Origin: Chara braunii
Taxonomy: Eukaryota > Streptophyta > Charophyceae > Charales > Characeae
DNA length: 33,993 nt
Direction of reading: 5' to 3'
Assembly: GCA_003427395.1 (NCBI GenBank)
Contig: BFEA01000187.1
Span: forward strand, 1,709,065 to 1,743,057
Position 1 is the stretch's first letter, and each line of letters begins with the position of its first letter. Shown here in pieces: positions 1-8,920 of the stretch. A program made the translations under genes and the position numbers. The notes beneath the pieces were generated by a model, which saw only the letters and a program-made list of their open reading frames with translations, searched no databases and was not told the origin of the DNA.

Positions 1-653
1 GGTGGTTCAAAGATGGTAAAAAGTTTCGATGAGACCCTAAGACAAAAGTTGTTCAATTTATTTTTATGTATAACATAGTTTTTTTTTGGATTTTTTTTTT
101 TTTTTTTTTTTTTGCTAAGAACTTTCCTTGTCTTTGCACGGTCGGACCGTCAGAGAAAATAGGGTGACCCGAACGGCCTGGCCGGTAGCATAACTTTTTA
201 CTTTTTTTTTCACTTTATTGCAGGCCTAAAAAAATTATTATTTTTGAAAAAAAAATAATGAGTTTTGTATTAGAAGTACACATCTGTGAATTTGAAGATC
301 ATTTGGTTGTGCCAAAAAAAAAAAACAATCACTAAAGATAGCAGTGTCGAAAACGTGCTCGCTCACTCAGTAATTTTGATTTTTTTTTATAGTTTTATTT
401 TCTGTATTTTATGTTTATTTCAAATTTGGTAAGGATTTTTATGTAATGCTTGGGAAAGTATTATTTATTTTATTTTTTTCATAACATATCGGTTTTTTGT
501 TTTTTTTCTAGGCTACGAGAGTGATCCGGGTCCACTTGTCGGCCGGGGCCAAAAAAAATAAAATAATAAAATAATAAAAAATCTAGGTTACCAACCGGGC
601 CGCCCGGAACTGTCGGCAGCCCGTGCAGGGACCTTCCCAGGGAAAATCCCAAC

Positions 654-686
<33 letters not shown>

Positions 687-1417
687 CTATGTTATGCAAA
701 AAAATAAACTAAACAACTTTTGCCTCAGGGTCACGTCAAAATTCTTCAGCAAATTTAGAATAAAAATTAAAATGTTAAAATAATTTTTTTTATTATTTTT
801 TTTTTTTTTTGGCCCGGCTGGGCAAGTGATCACGGGCCACTCCGGTAGCCTAGTAAAAAATATTTTCTTTATTAAATTTTTTATTTAAAATTTAATAAAG
901 AATTTTGATGTGACTCTTAGGCAAAAGTTGTTCATTCTATTTTTCTGCATAACATAATTTTCTTTCGGAGTTTTTTTTTTTTTTTTTTTTTTTATGGGAC
1001 CTTTTCTAGTTTTTGCATGGCTGCTATTGATGGTCTTATGAGAGGGATATATTTTTTTTAATTTATTTTTGGCCCAGCCAGACAAGTGGTATCGGGCCAA
1101 TCTGGTAGCCTAATCTTTTATATAATATATTTTAAAAAATAAAAATTATTTATAAAAATATTATTTAAAAATAGTTTTTTGTCAGATTCGTAAAAAAAAT
1201 ATTTTTCGTTTCGAATTTTAATGTTTACNGGATATATTTTTTTTAATTTATTTTTGGCCCAGCCAGACAAGTGGTATCGGGCCAATCTGGTAGCCTAATC
1301 TTTTATATAATATATTTTAAAAAATAAAAATTATTTATAAAAATATTATTTAAAAATAGTTTTTTGTCAGATTCGTAAAAAAAATATTTTTCGTTTCGAA
1401 TTTTAATGTTTACCATA
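1..1417. repeat. AT-rich mosaic repeat block
   Basis: No gene is seen. The block alternates long A or T homopolymers (92-113, 653-684, 970-993) with short GC-rich modules resembling GGCCCGGCTGGGCAAGTG (about 163-195, 525-550, 583-610, 810-855, 1071-1110). A shared core containing GGCAAAAGTTGTT or its complement occurs at about 28-60 (+), 709-748 (-) and 907-940 (+). The copies at 28 and 709 face each other, as arms of an inverted repeat would. The same module order recurs near 20.2-21.2 kb and 13.4-13.6 kb. I read these as decayed non-autonomous transposons nested in one another, but cannot draw clean ends here. Confidence 0.6.
1045..1413. other. Exact 184-bp duplication around a single N (assembly seam)
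   Basis: Positions 1045-1228 are repeated base for base at 1230-1413, and the only unresolved base of the window (N, 1229) lies exactly between them. A perfect repeat abutting a one-base gap is the signature of two contigs whose overlapping ends were joined without being merged. The duplicated segment is therefore probably present once in the genome. Confidence 0.85.
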
Positions 1418-1425
1418 TACATAGA

Positions 1426-1782
1426 CTGTGTAGCACACCAAACATTTTCGCAGCTTTTTCGAACGTCTGCACATGTTCGGGTGTTCGGCCGAACGCCACC
1501 TGGACGTGTTTGGCGAACATATTAAAAAAAAAAAAAAAAAAAAACTATTTTTGGTTTTTGATTTTTAACTCGAGTTTGGTTACGAATTTAAGCATATCGC
1601 CAAGACAAAAGTTGTTTGTATTATTATTTTACATCACAAATATGTTTTTCATATTTTTTTGAGAACGTTTTTTTTTTTTTTTTTAATATTTTTATTTTGC
1701 GTTCGACGAGTTTCGGCGCTCGTTCGCGTTCGGTCCCGAACGTTTGGGTTCGGTCACCGAACCCGAACACAATGCTACACAG
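1426..1782. mobile_element. Small non-autonomous TIR element (MITE), 357 bp
   Basis: The ends are perfect 10-bp inverted repeats (CTGTGTAGCA at 1426, TGCTACACAG ending at 1782). They are flanked by an imperfect 8-bp direct repeat (TACATAGA at 1418-1425, TATATAGA at 1783-1790; 7 of 8 match), the size hAT elements generate. Subterminal regions on both sides are rich in GTTCG/CGAAC. The interior holds poly(A), poly(T) and one copy of the AAAAGTTGTTTGTATT core at about 1592-1625. It has no coding capacity. The hAT assignment rests on the target-site size and on similarity of content to the better-defined element at 21460-22192. Confidence 0.6.
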
Positions 1783-1790
1783 TATATAGA

Positions 1791-2477
1791 GAAGAGAGAC
1801 AAAGAAAAAGGTAAAAAAAATAATTTTATTTTTATATTTTTTTTATTCTGTTGCGGCTTCGTTTAAGTGAACAAACAGTTAAGGTTGAGTTTGATAATTG
1901 AAACAAAAAAAAACAAAGCGATGTCAAGGGCTACAATTACGAAGAGGGAAAATAAATCTATGGAAAGTTTCATGTAACAAAGTATAGTGAATCTTATAAC
2001 AAACTAATATGAAGTGATAGAAACTTCGTTGTTATTTAAAGCGAATGAGGTGATAAAACTTTGTTATGGGGAAAAAAATGAATTTGTTGGCTTAGAATGG
2101 CTCGACCTCCATTTGCCATTTTAAGGTTGAATGCATGCGTGTGATAAACGTGTTATGAATATGTCATTCATCTAATTTCAAAATGACGGACTCCAAATAT
2201 CTCGAATTATACAAGGCAATTCCATGTTGAATTTTTTGAATAAATTCAAGTGTTATTCCGTGAGTGGTTTGTCCTCCTGCTCTTTTTGAAACGGAGAGTG
2301 CGGTTTGTTCATCAACTGGTTGAGCGGGGTGAAAGCATTGGAGGTTTTTCAACTACTATTATTGAGATTAGTCACAATGTCTTTGGCTTATTGGACTGAG
2401 CCAGCATCCTTTTGAATGCACGTTAGCTTTATAGGAGTAGAAGGAAGTGAGGTGTTGATAAAAACGATTGCCTCTAT
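1791..2477. other. Intergenic, no gene recognised
   Basis: AT-rich sequence without a convincing open frame. A minus frame of about 62 codons at 2164-2352 matches nothing I know and is probably chance. Confidence 0.5.
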
Positions 2478-2882
2478 CCAGTGACCTCACTCTGTTGGTA
2501 AGGTTCGCAAGTGGCATTTAGGAGGTCATGGGTTTGAATCCCCATTGACCTCATGTACGTTCGTAGGTATGTTTGGTGCCCATGACCTAGAGATAGACCA
2601 TTAGATCCCCCGATCGACATCGAGCAGTCTGCCCGCATTTGTAGGGGAGGGGATCCGAGGGTAGGCATAGGGATTAGTCCTGTTGGCATGGTCCCTGACA
2701 CTATCGGCTGTCCCCTGGCTGGTATTGCCCACCTGCAGGTCAGGAGCAGCCCCCGCATGTTTTCTCGCGAACACGATTTTGGCTGCTATGGGTTCCCCGC
2801 ATGACTGTAATAGTAGTGGTAGGTAGGTAGTGTGAGGTGAAATTCAGAGACAATGTAGCTTACAAAGAAAAAAAAAAGAAAA
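2478..2882 (+). mobile_element. tRNA-derived SINE-like retroposon
   Basis: The head (2478-2555) looks tRNA-derived. GGTTTGAATCCC at 2531-2542 fits a pol III B box, and a GTTGGTAAGG segment about 40 bases upstream could be a weak A box. The B box sits in an extended hairpin whose arms are GAGGTCA and TGACCTC. The body runs about 310 bp without an ORF, and the unit ends in an A-rich tail (2864-2882). This head, body and tail layout fits a SINE. No clear target-site duplication was found, and the tail runs straight into the next MITE. Confidence 0.5.
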
Positions 2883-3060
2883 CTACGACGCAGTCAGGGT
2901 TTGAGTTTAAAAATGCACTTGAGGCAAAAGGGCCTGTAATGGTGAATGTATATAACCTAGGTTTTGAGTCCGGTGGGGTCACGTGGGGGTGTGTTGTGTT
3001 CGGGGGAATGCCTGAAGTGCATTTTCAAACTGTTTTTGTGACTGGGCCGAAGTTACCCCC
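2879..3060. mobile_element. MITE copy A upstream of RPL3
   Basis: The inner terminal repeats are clear: a left arm starting CAGTCA at 2891 and the complement of a right arm ending TGACTG at 3044. Both arms contain AAATGCACTT followed by (G/C)AGGCA. The outer flanks (AACTACG at left, AGTTACCCC at right) are shared with copy B at 5080-5272, so the element extends past the inner arms. There is no coding capacity. The central GTGGGGGTGTGTTGTG motif is common to both copies. No secure target-site duplication was seen. Confidence 0.65.
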
Positions 3061-3580
3061 CCAAAAAAAGTGATTGCCTCCCTTGTTCCTTGGTCCCATA
3101 GAGAGGGGTGAGGTGATTGAATGGTGGTGGATGTAGGGGCATTTGTAGTGGGATGGTATCCTATTTCATTGGGTGCTGGACAGAGGTATATGTGTCTGGA
3201 TGCCCCAATTGGCGTGCGAAGAGCTACAGGGACGGGGCTCAGCCTGGGTTCGCACGGACGCCTATCGCACCTTGATTGACACGTGGGAAAAAGTTGGAGG
3301 GGGCTTATTCCCTCCCCGCCGAAAGTGAGCGCTGAGTCGATTCGCCCCTGCGGGGTGCTCCGAGGACAGGGGCTCCGGTCCTTCATTCATCGTACTCTTT
3401 TTGGAAAGGCGCCGTGGAACCCGAAGCGCTGTCCTTGCTGCAAGGCCTCGGATATAGGCGTTGAGGTCTTTCGATTTGCCTCTTCTCGATGCCCCGGCAT
3501 CGGTGGGTTGCTGGTGCGGCAGTGTAGTCAAGGTAGTGGGGAGGGCGGCGCCGCCATAGCGTGCGGAACGAGCTGCAACG
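3061..3580 (+). promoter_or_regulatory. Upstream and 5' leader region of RPL3
   Basis: This 520-bp stretch between the MITE and the RPL3 start should hold the promoter and 5' UTR. It becomes GC-rich towards the gene. Possible elements are a CCAAT-type motif (CCCCAATTGG near 3204), a weak TATA-like GGTATATG (near 3185) and one TGGGCC, a plant site-II-type motif, at 3043-3048 inside the MITE end. No telo box (AAACCCTAA) is visible. The start codon context has A at -3. The transcription start and any 5' UTR intron cannot be fixed from sequence alone. Confidence 0.4.
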
Positions 3581-4753
3581 ATGAGTCACCGTAAGTTCGA
3601 GCATCCTCGCCATGGCTCCCTGGGCTTCTTGCCCAGGAAGCGAAGCAAGCGACATAGGGGAAAGGTGAAGTCGTTCCCGAGGGATGACCCGAAGAAGAAG
3701 CCGCATTTGACGGCCTTTCTAGGGTACAAGGCCGGAATGACTCATATCATGCGAGAGGTGGACAAGGCGGGATCGAAGCTCCACAAGAAGGAGACATGCG
3801 AGGCTGTGACTGTCATCGAGACGCCGCCGATGCTGGTCGTTGGTCTGACGGGCTACATCATGACTCCTCGAGGGCTTCGGTCGTTGGTGACTGTCTGGGC
3901 TCAGCATCTTAGCAAGGATCTTCTCCGAAGATTCTATAAGAATTGGTACAAGTGCAAGAAGAAGGCGTTCTCCAAGTACGCACAGAAGTACGACACTGCC
4001 GAGGGGAAGAAGGACTTCCAAGCGCAGCTTGAGAAGCTGAAGAAGTATTGCACTGTCATCCGCGTTCTCGCCCACACGCAGGTGCGCAAGTGTCCGGGCA
4101 TCGGACAGAAAAAGGCTCATCTTATGGAGATCCAAATCAACGGCGGAACGCCGGCGGAGAAGGTGGATTTCGGCGTTAGCTACTTCGAGAAGGCTGTTCC
4201 CATCTCCGCTGTTTTCGGGAAGGACGAGATGATTGATTGCATCGGAGTTACCAAGGGTCATGGACACGAGGGCGTGGTAACCAGATGGGGAGTGACTCGT
4301 CTTCCCAGAAAGACCCATCGTGGTCTGCGAAAGGTCGCTTGTATTGGGGCATGGCATCCCGCGCGTGTTCCGTACACTGTGGCGAGACCCGGTCAGCGAG
4401 GTTATCATCACAGGACGGAGATGAATAAGAAGATTTACAAGATCGGTGTGGCTGGTGACGAATCTCACAAGGCGATGACGGAGTACGATCGCACGGACAA
4501 GGATATCACGCCGATGGGAGGTTTCCCGCACTATGGTATTGTGAAGGAGGACTACATTATGATAAAGGGTTGCTGCATGGGCGCGAAGAAGCGTGTAATT
4601 ACTCTCCGCAAGTCACTCTTCCCTCAAGTGACTCGTACGGCGATGGAGCAAATCAGCCTCAAGTTCATCGATACCTCGTCCAAGTTCGGCCATGGGCGCT
4701 ACCAGACGACTGCGGAGAAACAGAAGATTTTTGGCAAAGTCAAAGCCAAGTAA
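3581..4753 (+). CDS. RPL3: 60S ribosomal protein L3 (uL3), intronless
   Basis: This encodes a 390-residue cytosolic large-subunit protein that binds 25S/28S rRNA and reaches the peptidyl-transferase centre. The full family length is present (plant L3 is about 389 residues), from [16 protein letters not shown] to FGKVKAK. Visible landmarks are the N-terminal basic extension (1-40), [10 protein letters not shown] (46-55), the RRFYKNW segment (116-122), EIQINGG (183-189) and [20 protein letters not shown] (241-260). His246 corresponds to the methylated His243 of yeast, and Trp258 to Trp255 at the tip of the 'W finger'. The C-terminal [15 protein letters not shown] block is plant-like. The start has A at -3 and matches the universal L3 N-terminus. 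The coding region has no intron or frameshift, and codons favour G/C-ending forms, unlike the AT-rich surroundings. It is either a naturally intronless functional gene or a well-preserved retrocopy; no 3' poly(A) tract or flanking duplication supports the latter. Confidence 0.97.
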   Translation: MSHRKFEHPRHGSLGFLPRKRSKRHRGKVKSFPRDDPKKKPHLTAFLGYKAGMTHIMREVDKAGSKLHKKETCEAVTVIETPPMLVVGLTGYIMTPRGLRSLVTVWAQHLSKDLLRRFYKNWYKCKKKAFSKYAQKYDTAEGKKDFQAQLEKLKKYCTVIRVLAHTQVRKCPGIGQKKAHLMEIQINGGTPAEKVDFGVSYFEKAVPISAVFGKDEMIDCIGVTKGHGHEGVVTRWGVTRLPRKTHRGLRKVACIGAWHPARVPYTVARPGQRGYHHRTEMNKKIYKIGVAGDESHKAMTEYDRTDKDITPMGGFPHYGIVKEDYIMIKGCCMGAKKRVITLRKSLFPQVTRTAMEQISLKFIDTSSKFGHGRYQTTAEKQKIFGKVKAK

Positions 4754-5079
4754 AAGAAAAAGTGTTTAGTGCTATTGCAACGGGAGAGGCGAAATATTTT
4801 CGGCGATTTGATTGTGAGCTCGTGCGAGGAAGGCGTTTTTCGGCCTTGAGTGATGGTTTTGTATTGACCGATCGGTGGGGTGTTTTCTTGAAGGCGGAGG
4901 ATGTTGGATTCAGCCTGCCGTATAATGATTACCGACTGTCGATTCTTCTCTTTCTCGAGCTCTCTAGCATCTCTGAACTTTGTTCTCCGTCCTTTCCTTC
5001 TCTTCTTCTCTCCACTGTTTGCTTTTCTCCTTTCTTTAACTTCTCTCATATCTCTTCTCTCTTCGCTCGTTGTTGCAAC
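4754..5079 (+). other. RPL3 3' flank / probable 3' UTR
   Basis: The first 180 bases after the stop are mixed-composition sequence likely transcribed as 3' UTR. No canonical AATAAA is seen close by; GTATAATGA near 4919 is the nearest AT-rich candidate. From about 4935 the sequence turns into a strongly pyrimidine-rich strand. Confidence 0.4.
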
Positions 5080-5580
5080 GGGAAACTACGTGGCGGTCAG
5101 AAAAAGAGTTTGAAATTACACTTTGGGCAAGAAGCATTTTTGAATTGCACTGCGGGCAATGTATACAAGCTAACTTCCCGGTCAGGTATGTTTACGTGGG
5201 GGTGTGTTGTGATCGGGGCAGTACCCGAAGTGCAATTTCAAACTGTTTTTGTGACTGTAATGAAGTTACCCCTTCTTCTTTCTCTCTTCTGTGTTCTCTC
5301 TTCTATCCTCTGTTTCCTTTCGTCTTGTATTCTTTTCTCTTTCCTTTCTTCTTCATGTCTTTTGTGATCTCTCGTCTCTCCTCTCCTCTGTCTTCTCTCG
5401 TCTTTTATTCTTCTCTTTCCTCTCTTGTTCATGTCTCGTCTTCTCTCGTCCCTCTCTCTCTTTCCTCGTTTCTCTCTCTCGAGTATCTTTTGATTCCTAG
5501 TCCCCTCGTTTATCTCGTCTCTCTTCTCTCTTGTCTCTACTTCTGCGGTCTTTTCTCTCGTCCCCTTCTCCTGTCAACCC
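4935..5580 (+). repeat. Long polypyrimidine (CT-rich) tract
   Basis: Apart from the MITE inserted at 5080-5272, this strand is almost entirely C and T, with frequent TCTCTCGTC and TTCTTCTCTTTCC motifs and loosely repeating blocks containing TTCATGTCT. Several overlapping open frames cross it only because C/T-only sequence cannot form stop codons. Such tracts can adopt triplex (H-DNA) structure; that is a property of the class and was not observed here. Confidence 0.7.
5080..5272. mobile_element. MITE copy B downstream of RPL3
   Basis: This is the same family and orientation as the copy at 2879-3060. The arms begin GGGAAACTACG at left and end GAAGTTACCCC at right. The inner arms contain AGTTTGAAATTRCACTT and its complement. 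The central GTGGGGGTGTGTTGTG is shared with copy A. It is non-coding and lies within the CT-rich tract, so the insertion site is sharply visible by composition. No clean target-site duplication could be called because the flanks are low-complexity. Confidence 0.7.
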
Positions 5581-5851
5581 TATGTTGATGTTGATGGATT
5601 CTTCCGCATACCGATCTGTCATTTCCCGCCATTTCCTCTCCTCTCATCTCCTTTTAACGAGTGAGTCAGGTGTTGATGTGTCAAATTTTTCCTCCATCCT
5701 CTCGCTGGTATACACCTGTTTTTTTTCCGGGGGATGATGCATGTTTTGTGAAACATAAACCAAACTTACCGATCAAACGGATGGACAGCAAGTTTGGGCA
5801 GCATTCATGGGTTTCGTCTGCATGGGTAAGTTGTCGAATGGTAAGCGAATG

Positions 5852-6126
5852 TTTCTGTTTTGTTTTCGTTTTCAGGTGTGTTCTGTTTCTGTTTTGTTTC
5901 CGATTTCAGGTATGTTGTATGCTTTTTTTTGGTTTCCGTTTTCAGGTATGTTGTATGTTTCTGTTTTGTTTCCGTTTTCAGGTATGTTGTATGTTTCTGT
6001 TTTGTTTCCGTTTTCAGTTATGTTGTATGTTTCTGTTTTGTTTCCGTTTTCAGTTATGTTGTATGTTTCTGTTTTGTTTCCGTTTTCAGGTATGTTGTAT
6101 GCTTGTTTTGTTTACGTTTTCAGGTA
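5852..6126 (+). repeat. 35-36-bp minisatellite with splice-like junctions
   Basis: About eight units of a 35-36-bp repeat of the form TTTCTGTTTTG, TTTCCG, then TTTTCAGGTATGTTGTATG. Each unit has a pyrimidine run, a TTTCAG acceptor-like motif, and in most units an immediately adjoining GTATGT donor-like motif; two units have GTTATG instead. All three plus-strand frames stay open because of the composition, giving phenylalanine- and cysteine-rich runs that I do not regard as proteins. Confidence 0.85.
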
Positions 6127-6182
6127 TGTTGTTGTTGTATGTTGCGATCGTCCTCTTTTGGTTCACTTGCGGTATCATGGTT

Positions 6183-6377
6183 ATGAAAAGGAAGAATGTG
6201 GAAGTGGTAATTAATCATTCGATGATAAATTATTTTGTCAAAATTTCTCAGTTAGGGATCTCTACTTCTATGTATTGTTTATGAAAAGGAAGAATGTGGA
6301 AGTGGTAATCAATCATTCGATGATAAATTATTTTGTCAAAATTTTTAGTTAGGGATCTCTTCTTTTATGTATTGTTT
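6183..6377 (+). repeat. 98-bp tandem duplication
   Basis: Two adjacent copies (6183-6280 and 6281-6377), each starting ATGAAAAGGAAGAATGTGG and ending TATGTATTGTTT, differ at only a few positions. No gene is recognised here or in the 300 bases that follow. Confidence 0.85.
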
Positions 6378-6679
6378 TTGTATCCGTCTGTCATTCACGG
6401 CTGTAGAGGCGCACTGCGATGGCTGGCAATGGTGTGGAAATGGCCTTTCAGGAACGCTGGGTAAAAATGACCCGGAACGTTTCGTTCTTAACGGAGGTGG
6501 TTCTCGATCGTCTGAGTGTTTTTTTTTAAATCTTTGTGTCAATCATGAGGTATCGTTCGAAGTGTTTGCAGTGTAGGTGCAACACGACGGTGTTTGAGAG
6601 TAGGGCATTGCGGCTTTGCTCACGCTCAGTTGAGGGGATTCTAAATATGCTGAGTTTGACGAGATCATCCTCTTCCGGC

Positions 6680-6770
6680 TTCCCCCGGAAATAACGGATA
6701 TGAGTTGTAAACGAATACAACGCATTCGTTGTGTTGTATTCGTGTAGCGCATATTCGTTATGTTCGAATG
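6680..6770. repeat. Fold-back element with CGAATACAAC arms
   Basis: An inverted repeat with ACGAATACAAC at about 6710 opposite GTTGTATTCGT at about 6733-6743. Weaker pairing extends outward between ATAACGGATATG and CATATTCGTTAT. It starts with CTTCCCCCGG, the terminal motif of the larger hairpin at 8386-8498. A related CGTTATTTGGGGGAAG end lies at about 7325-7342, possibly the opposite end of the same insertion. Confidence 0.55.
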
Positions 6771-7095
6771 GACTGCAGCCAAGCTTATGGCCACAAGGTG
6801 GCCGGGCCCAGGCTGAGTAGCGTCAGGTCTGGCCCGTGGCGGAGGGCCCCGGAAACAGGAGAAAATGTGTTGTTGATTCTTTCCATGTTTAGCTGAAGAT
6901 TCGTTAGTCTATTCCCACTTACGGGCTCCATCCACTTACCCAATGTGCGATATGAGAAAGAATCTTCCAGTGGAACATGGCCATTTCCTTGGCCGCTTTA
7001 TGCTCCCACTTCCTTCGCCGCTTCACGCTGCCACTTCCTTGGTCGCGCGTCGTCAGACAGGGCAGGAGACAACGAATCAGAGCGCAGCTCACGCA

Positions 7096-7099
7096 CACG

Positions 7100-7168
<69 letters not shown>
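7096..7168. repeat. (CA)n(GA)n microsatellite
   Basis: A short CA run passes into roughly 58 bases of uninterrupted GA. The overlapping 'RERERE' frames on the plus strand and 'LSLSLS' frame on the minus strand are products of the dinucleotide. Confidence 0.95.
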
Positions 7169-7169
<1 letters not shown>

Positions 7170-7474
7170 CTACAGGTGAGTTCGGTTTTAGAAATCCGAT
7201 TAGAACGAACATGCTTTTAATTCGAATACAACGAAAGTGGGTTGTATTGGAATTGTTGTCCTTACGTTTGTGAAAAAGGTACCGACTTTCGAGTTGTTTG
7301 GAAAGCTCAAATACAATGCATATGCGTTATTTGGGGGAAGATGGTAGCCATCCATTTTGCAAGTATGAATCTGACAAGTCTGGGCATCGCATATTAATAA
7401 CGGGGACTTGAGGTATCGTATACAGTAGCCGAGGAGATTAGGTTCCCATCCTGTCATCCCGAGTAGATTGAATT

Positions 7475-7655
7475 ACTATTATCCTGAGTTGATTAGGTTT
7501 ACTGTTCTCAGTCGATTTGGTTATTGTTTCGACTATGTTAGGTTATCATTCTGAATGTAGATTATATTGTCATTAGATTATTATCCTGATTTGATTAGGT
7601 TTACTGTTCTCAGTCGATTTGTTTTTATTCGAGTATATTAGGTTATCATACCGGG
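7475..7655 (+). repeat. Roughly 102-bp imperfect tandem duplication
   Basis: TTATCCTGAGTTGATTAGG with GTTCTCAGTCGATTTGG (from about 7477) is repeated from about 7579 with a few changes, each copy closing with TTAGGTTATCAT. The motif GATTAGGTT recurs through the block. No ORF or known family was recognised. Confidence 0.7.
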
Positions 7656-8385
7656 TGATCTTTTCTCCTGACGGGTCACGTTGGCAGTGTGTATACGGGG
7701 AAAAGGATGTGTTTGGAGATGAAGAATGCGTAATGAGCGTTTATGTGCCAACGTGACACCTGCCGCTCATCTGTAATCCACCGCCTCAACCCGACTCTGG
7801 CAGACTGACACCGAGCGCACCCCCGTCCACGCGTGAATCTTGCCCAGTCTTAACGGAACGGGAAGTAACGGTACACAGAGCGGAAGAGCTGTCGACCGAG
7901 CGAGCACAAGTCTCTCGCTCTCTCTCTCTCCGTTTTCCATTCTTTCTCTTATTCTTGCATTTGTTTTTTGCTTTTCTTCGTCTAGGTTCTCGTTCTTGTG
8001 TTTTCGCTTCCGTCATTTTTTTTTCCAGTTTGCCCCAAAACATGGTCGTGGCTCATTCCCTTTGAGGAAACGTTGGGTTTGAACTCTTTTGATGTTGTTT
8101 ATTCGATTACAGATAGTGTCACACAACCGCACAGTGAAGTAAACCGAAGGCAAGGCGTCACGACAGTATGTACTGTTGGACTGCTTCAACCAATTCATCA
8201 GGCTCGTTGAGTCCATGTGCTGTTGATGATGCCCTTTTGTGCTCTTTTGTTTTCTCACATGAGATGATCGTTTCAACTGGGGCGTCAACACACGGACAAA
8301 ATATGTATTATGTACACAAGGAGTTTTTGTCAACGTCGATGAACTTAGGAAATCTACTGTGGAATCAAGAACTGTGTAAAGCCTA

Positions 8386-8498
8386 CCTACCTTCTTCCCC
8401 CGAATACAACGTACGGTCATTATAGCTGTATTTGAGGCATCTTTCAGTCTAGATACAGCTATAATGACCGTACGTTGTATTCGGGGGAAGGAGGTAGG
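8386..8498. repeat. Near-perfect 46-bp inverted repeat (hairpin)
   Basis: The arm at 8386-8431 and the complement of 8453-8498 match at 45 of 46 positions, separated by a 21-base loop. The outer end is CCTACCTTCTTCCCCCGAAT and the inner end TTATAGCTGTAT. It may be a fold-back MITE or a young hairpin precursor of small RNA. Half-copies with the TTCGGGGGAAG end occur near 12030 and, more diverged, near 7330, which favours a dispersed element. Confidence 0.85.
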
Positions 8499-8920
8499 TC
8501 ATATTCTCAGGATGTTCTAGAAAGCTGAAACTCTGAAAAGCTGAGTGTAGCGATTAGTCATCCAAGCAAACAATCATGGCTATCCTGGAAATACTACCGA
8601 GGCTTCACGTCGTTATTTGTGATTCCACGGTTTTTTTTTTCTCTTTTTTTCCACGGTATATTTCCTAAATTTACCGACCATGGCAAAAATTGTAAGTTTT
8701 TTAACGTCCTCTACAGTGCAAAAAAAAAAAAACCCTAATTTACATGTTTTGTCCATGTGGTGACGCCCTTGTTGAGACTATCGTCGTATGTGAGAGTTAT
8801 GCTGTTGGGCGGTCATCATCTCACTATCTCCGTATCTTATCCTACATCGAGATCCCTCCCATCCACCATCTCCATATGAGCACGGCAGGCGCCGGTTGCT
8901 TTTTTTTTTTTTCCAAAAAA

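Noticed and set aside
2520-2560. Functional tRNA gene
   Set aside because: Only the B-box arm is convincing; the acceptor and anticodon arms cannot be folded, so a SINE head is more likely.
3590-3595. Functional 5' splice site in RPL3 codons 4-6
   Set aside because: The reading frame continues unbroken through the full conserved protein, so splicing here is not needed. Noted only as a curiosity.
3719-4531. 270-codon minus-strand frame opposite RPL3
   Set aside because: It is the antisense shadow of the RPL3 coding region; no domain is visible and the plus-strand gene fully explains the openness.
4570-5367. 265-codon plus frame overlapping the 3' end of RPL3
   Set aside because: It starts inside RPL3 in another frame and is kept open by C/T-only sequence and a MITE.
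5852-6126. CRISPR-like regular repeat
   Set aside because: The units are directly abutting with no unique spacers and the DNA is eukaryotic; it is a minisatellite.
5661-6284. 207-codon Phe/Cys-rich frame, resembling a repetitive membrane protein
   Set aside because: It is translated from the 35-36-bp minisatellite; all three frames are open and none has a supporting start or homology.
6919-7273. Arg/Glu or Leu/Ser repeat proteins
   Set aside because: These are dinucleotide microsatellite translations.
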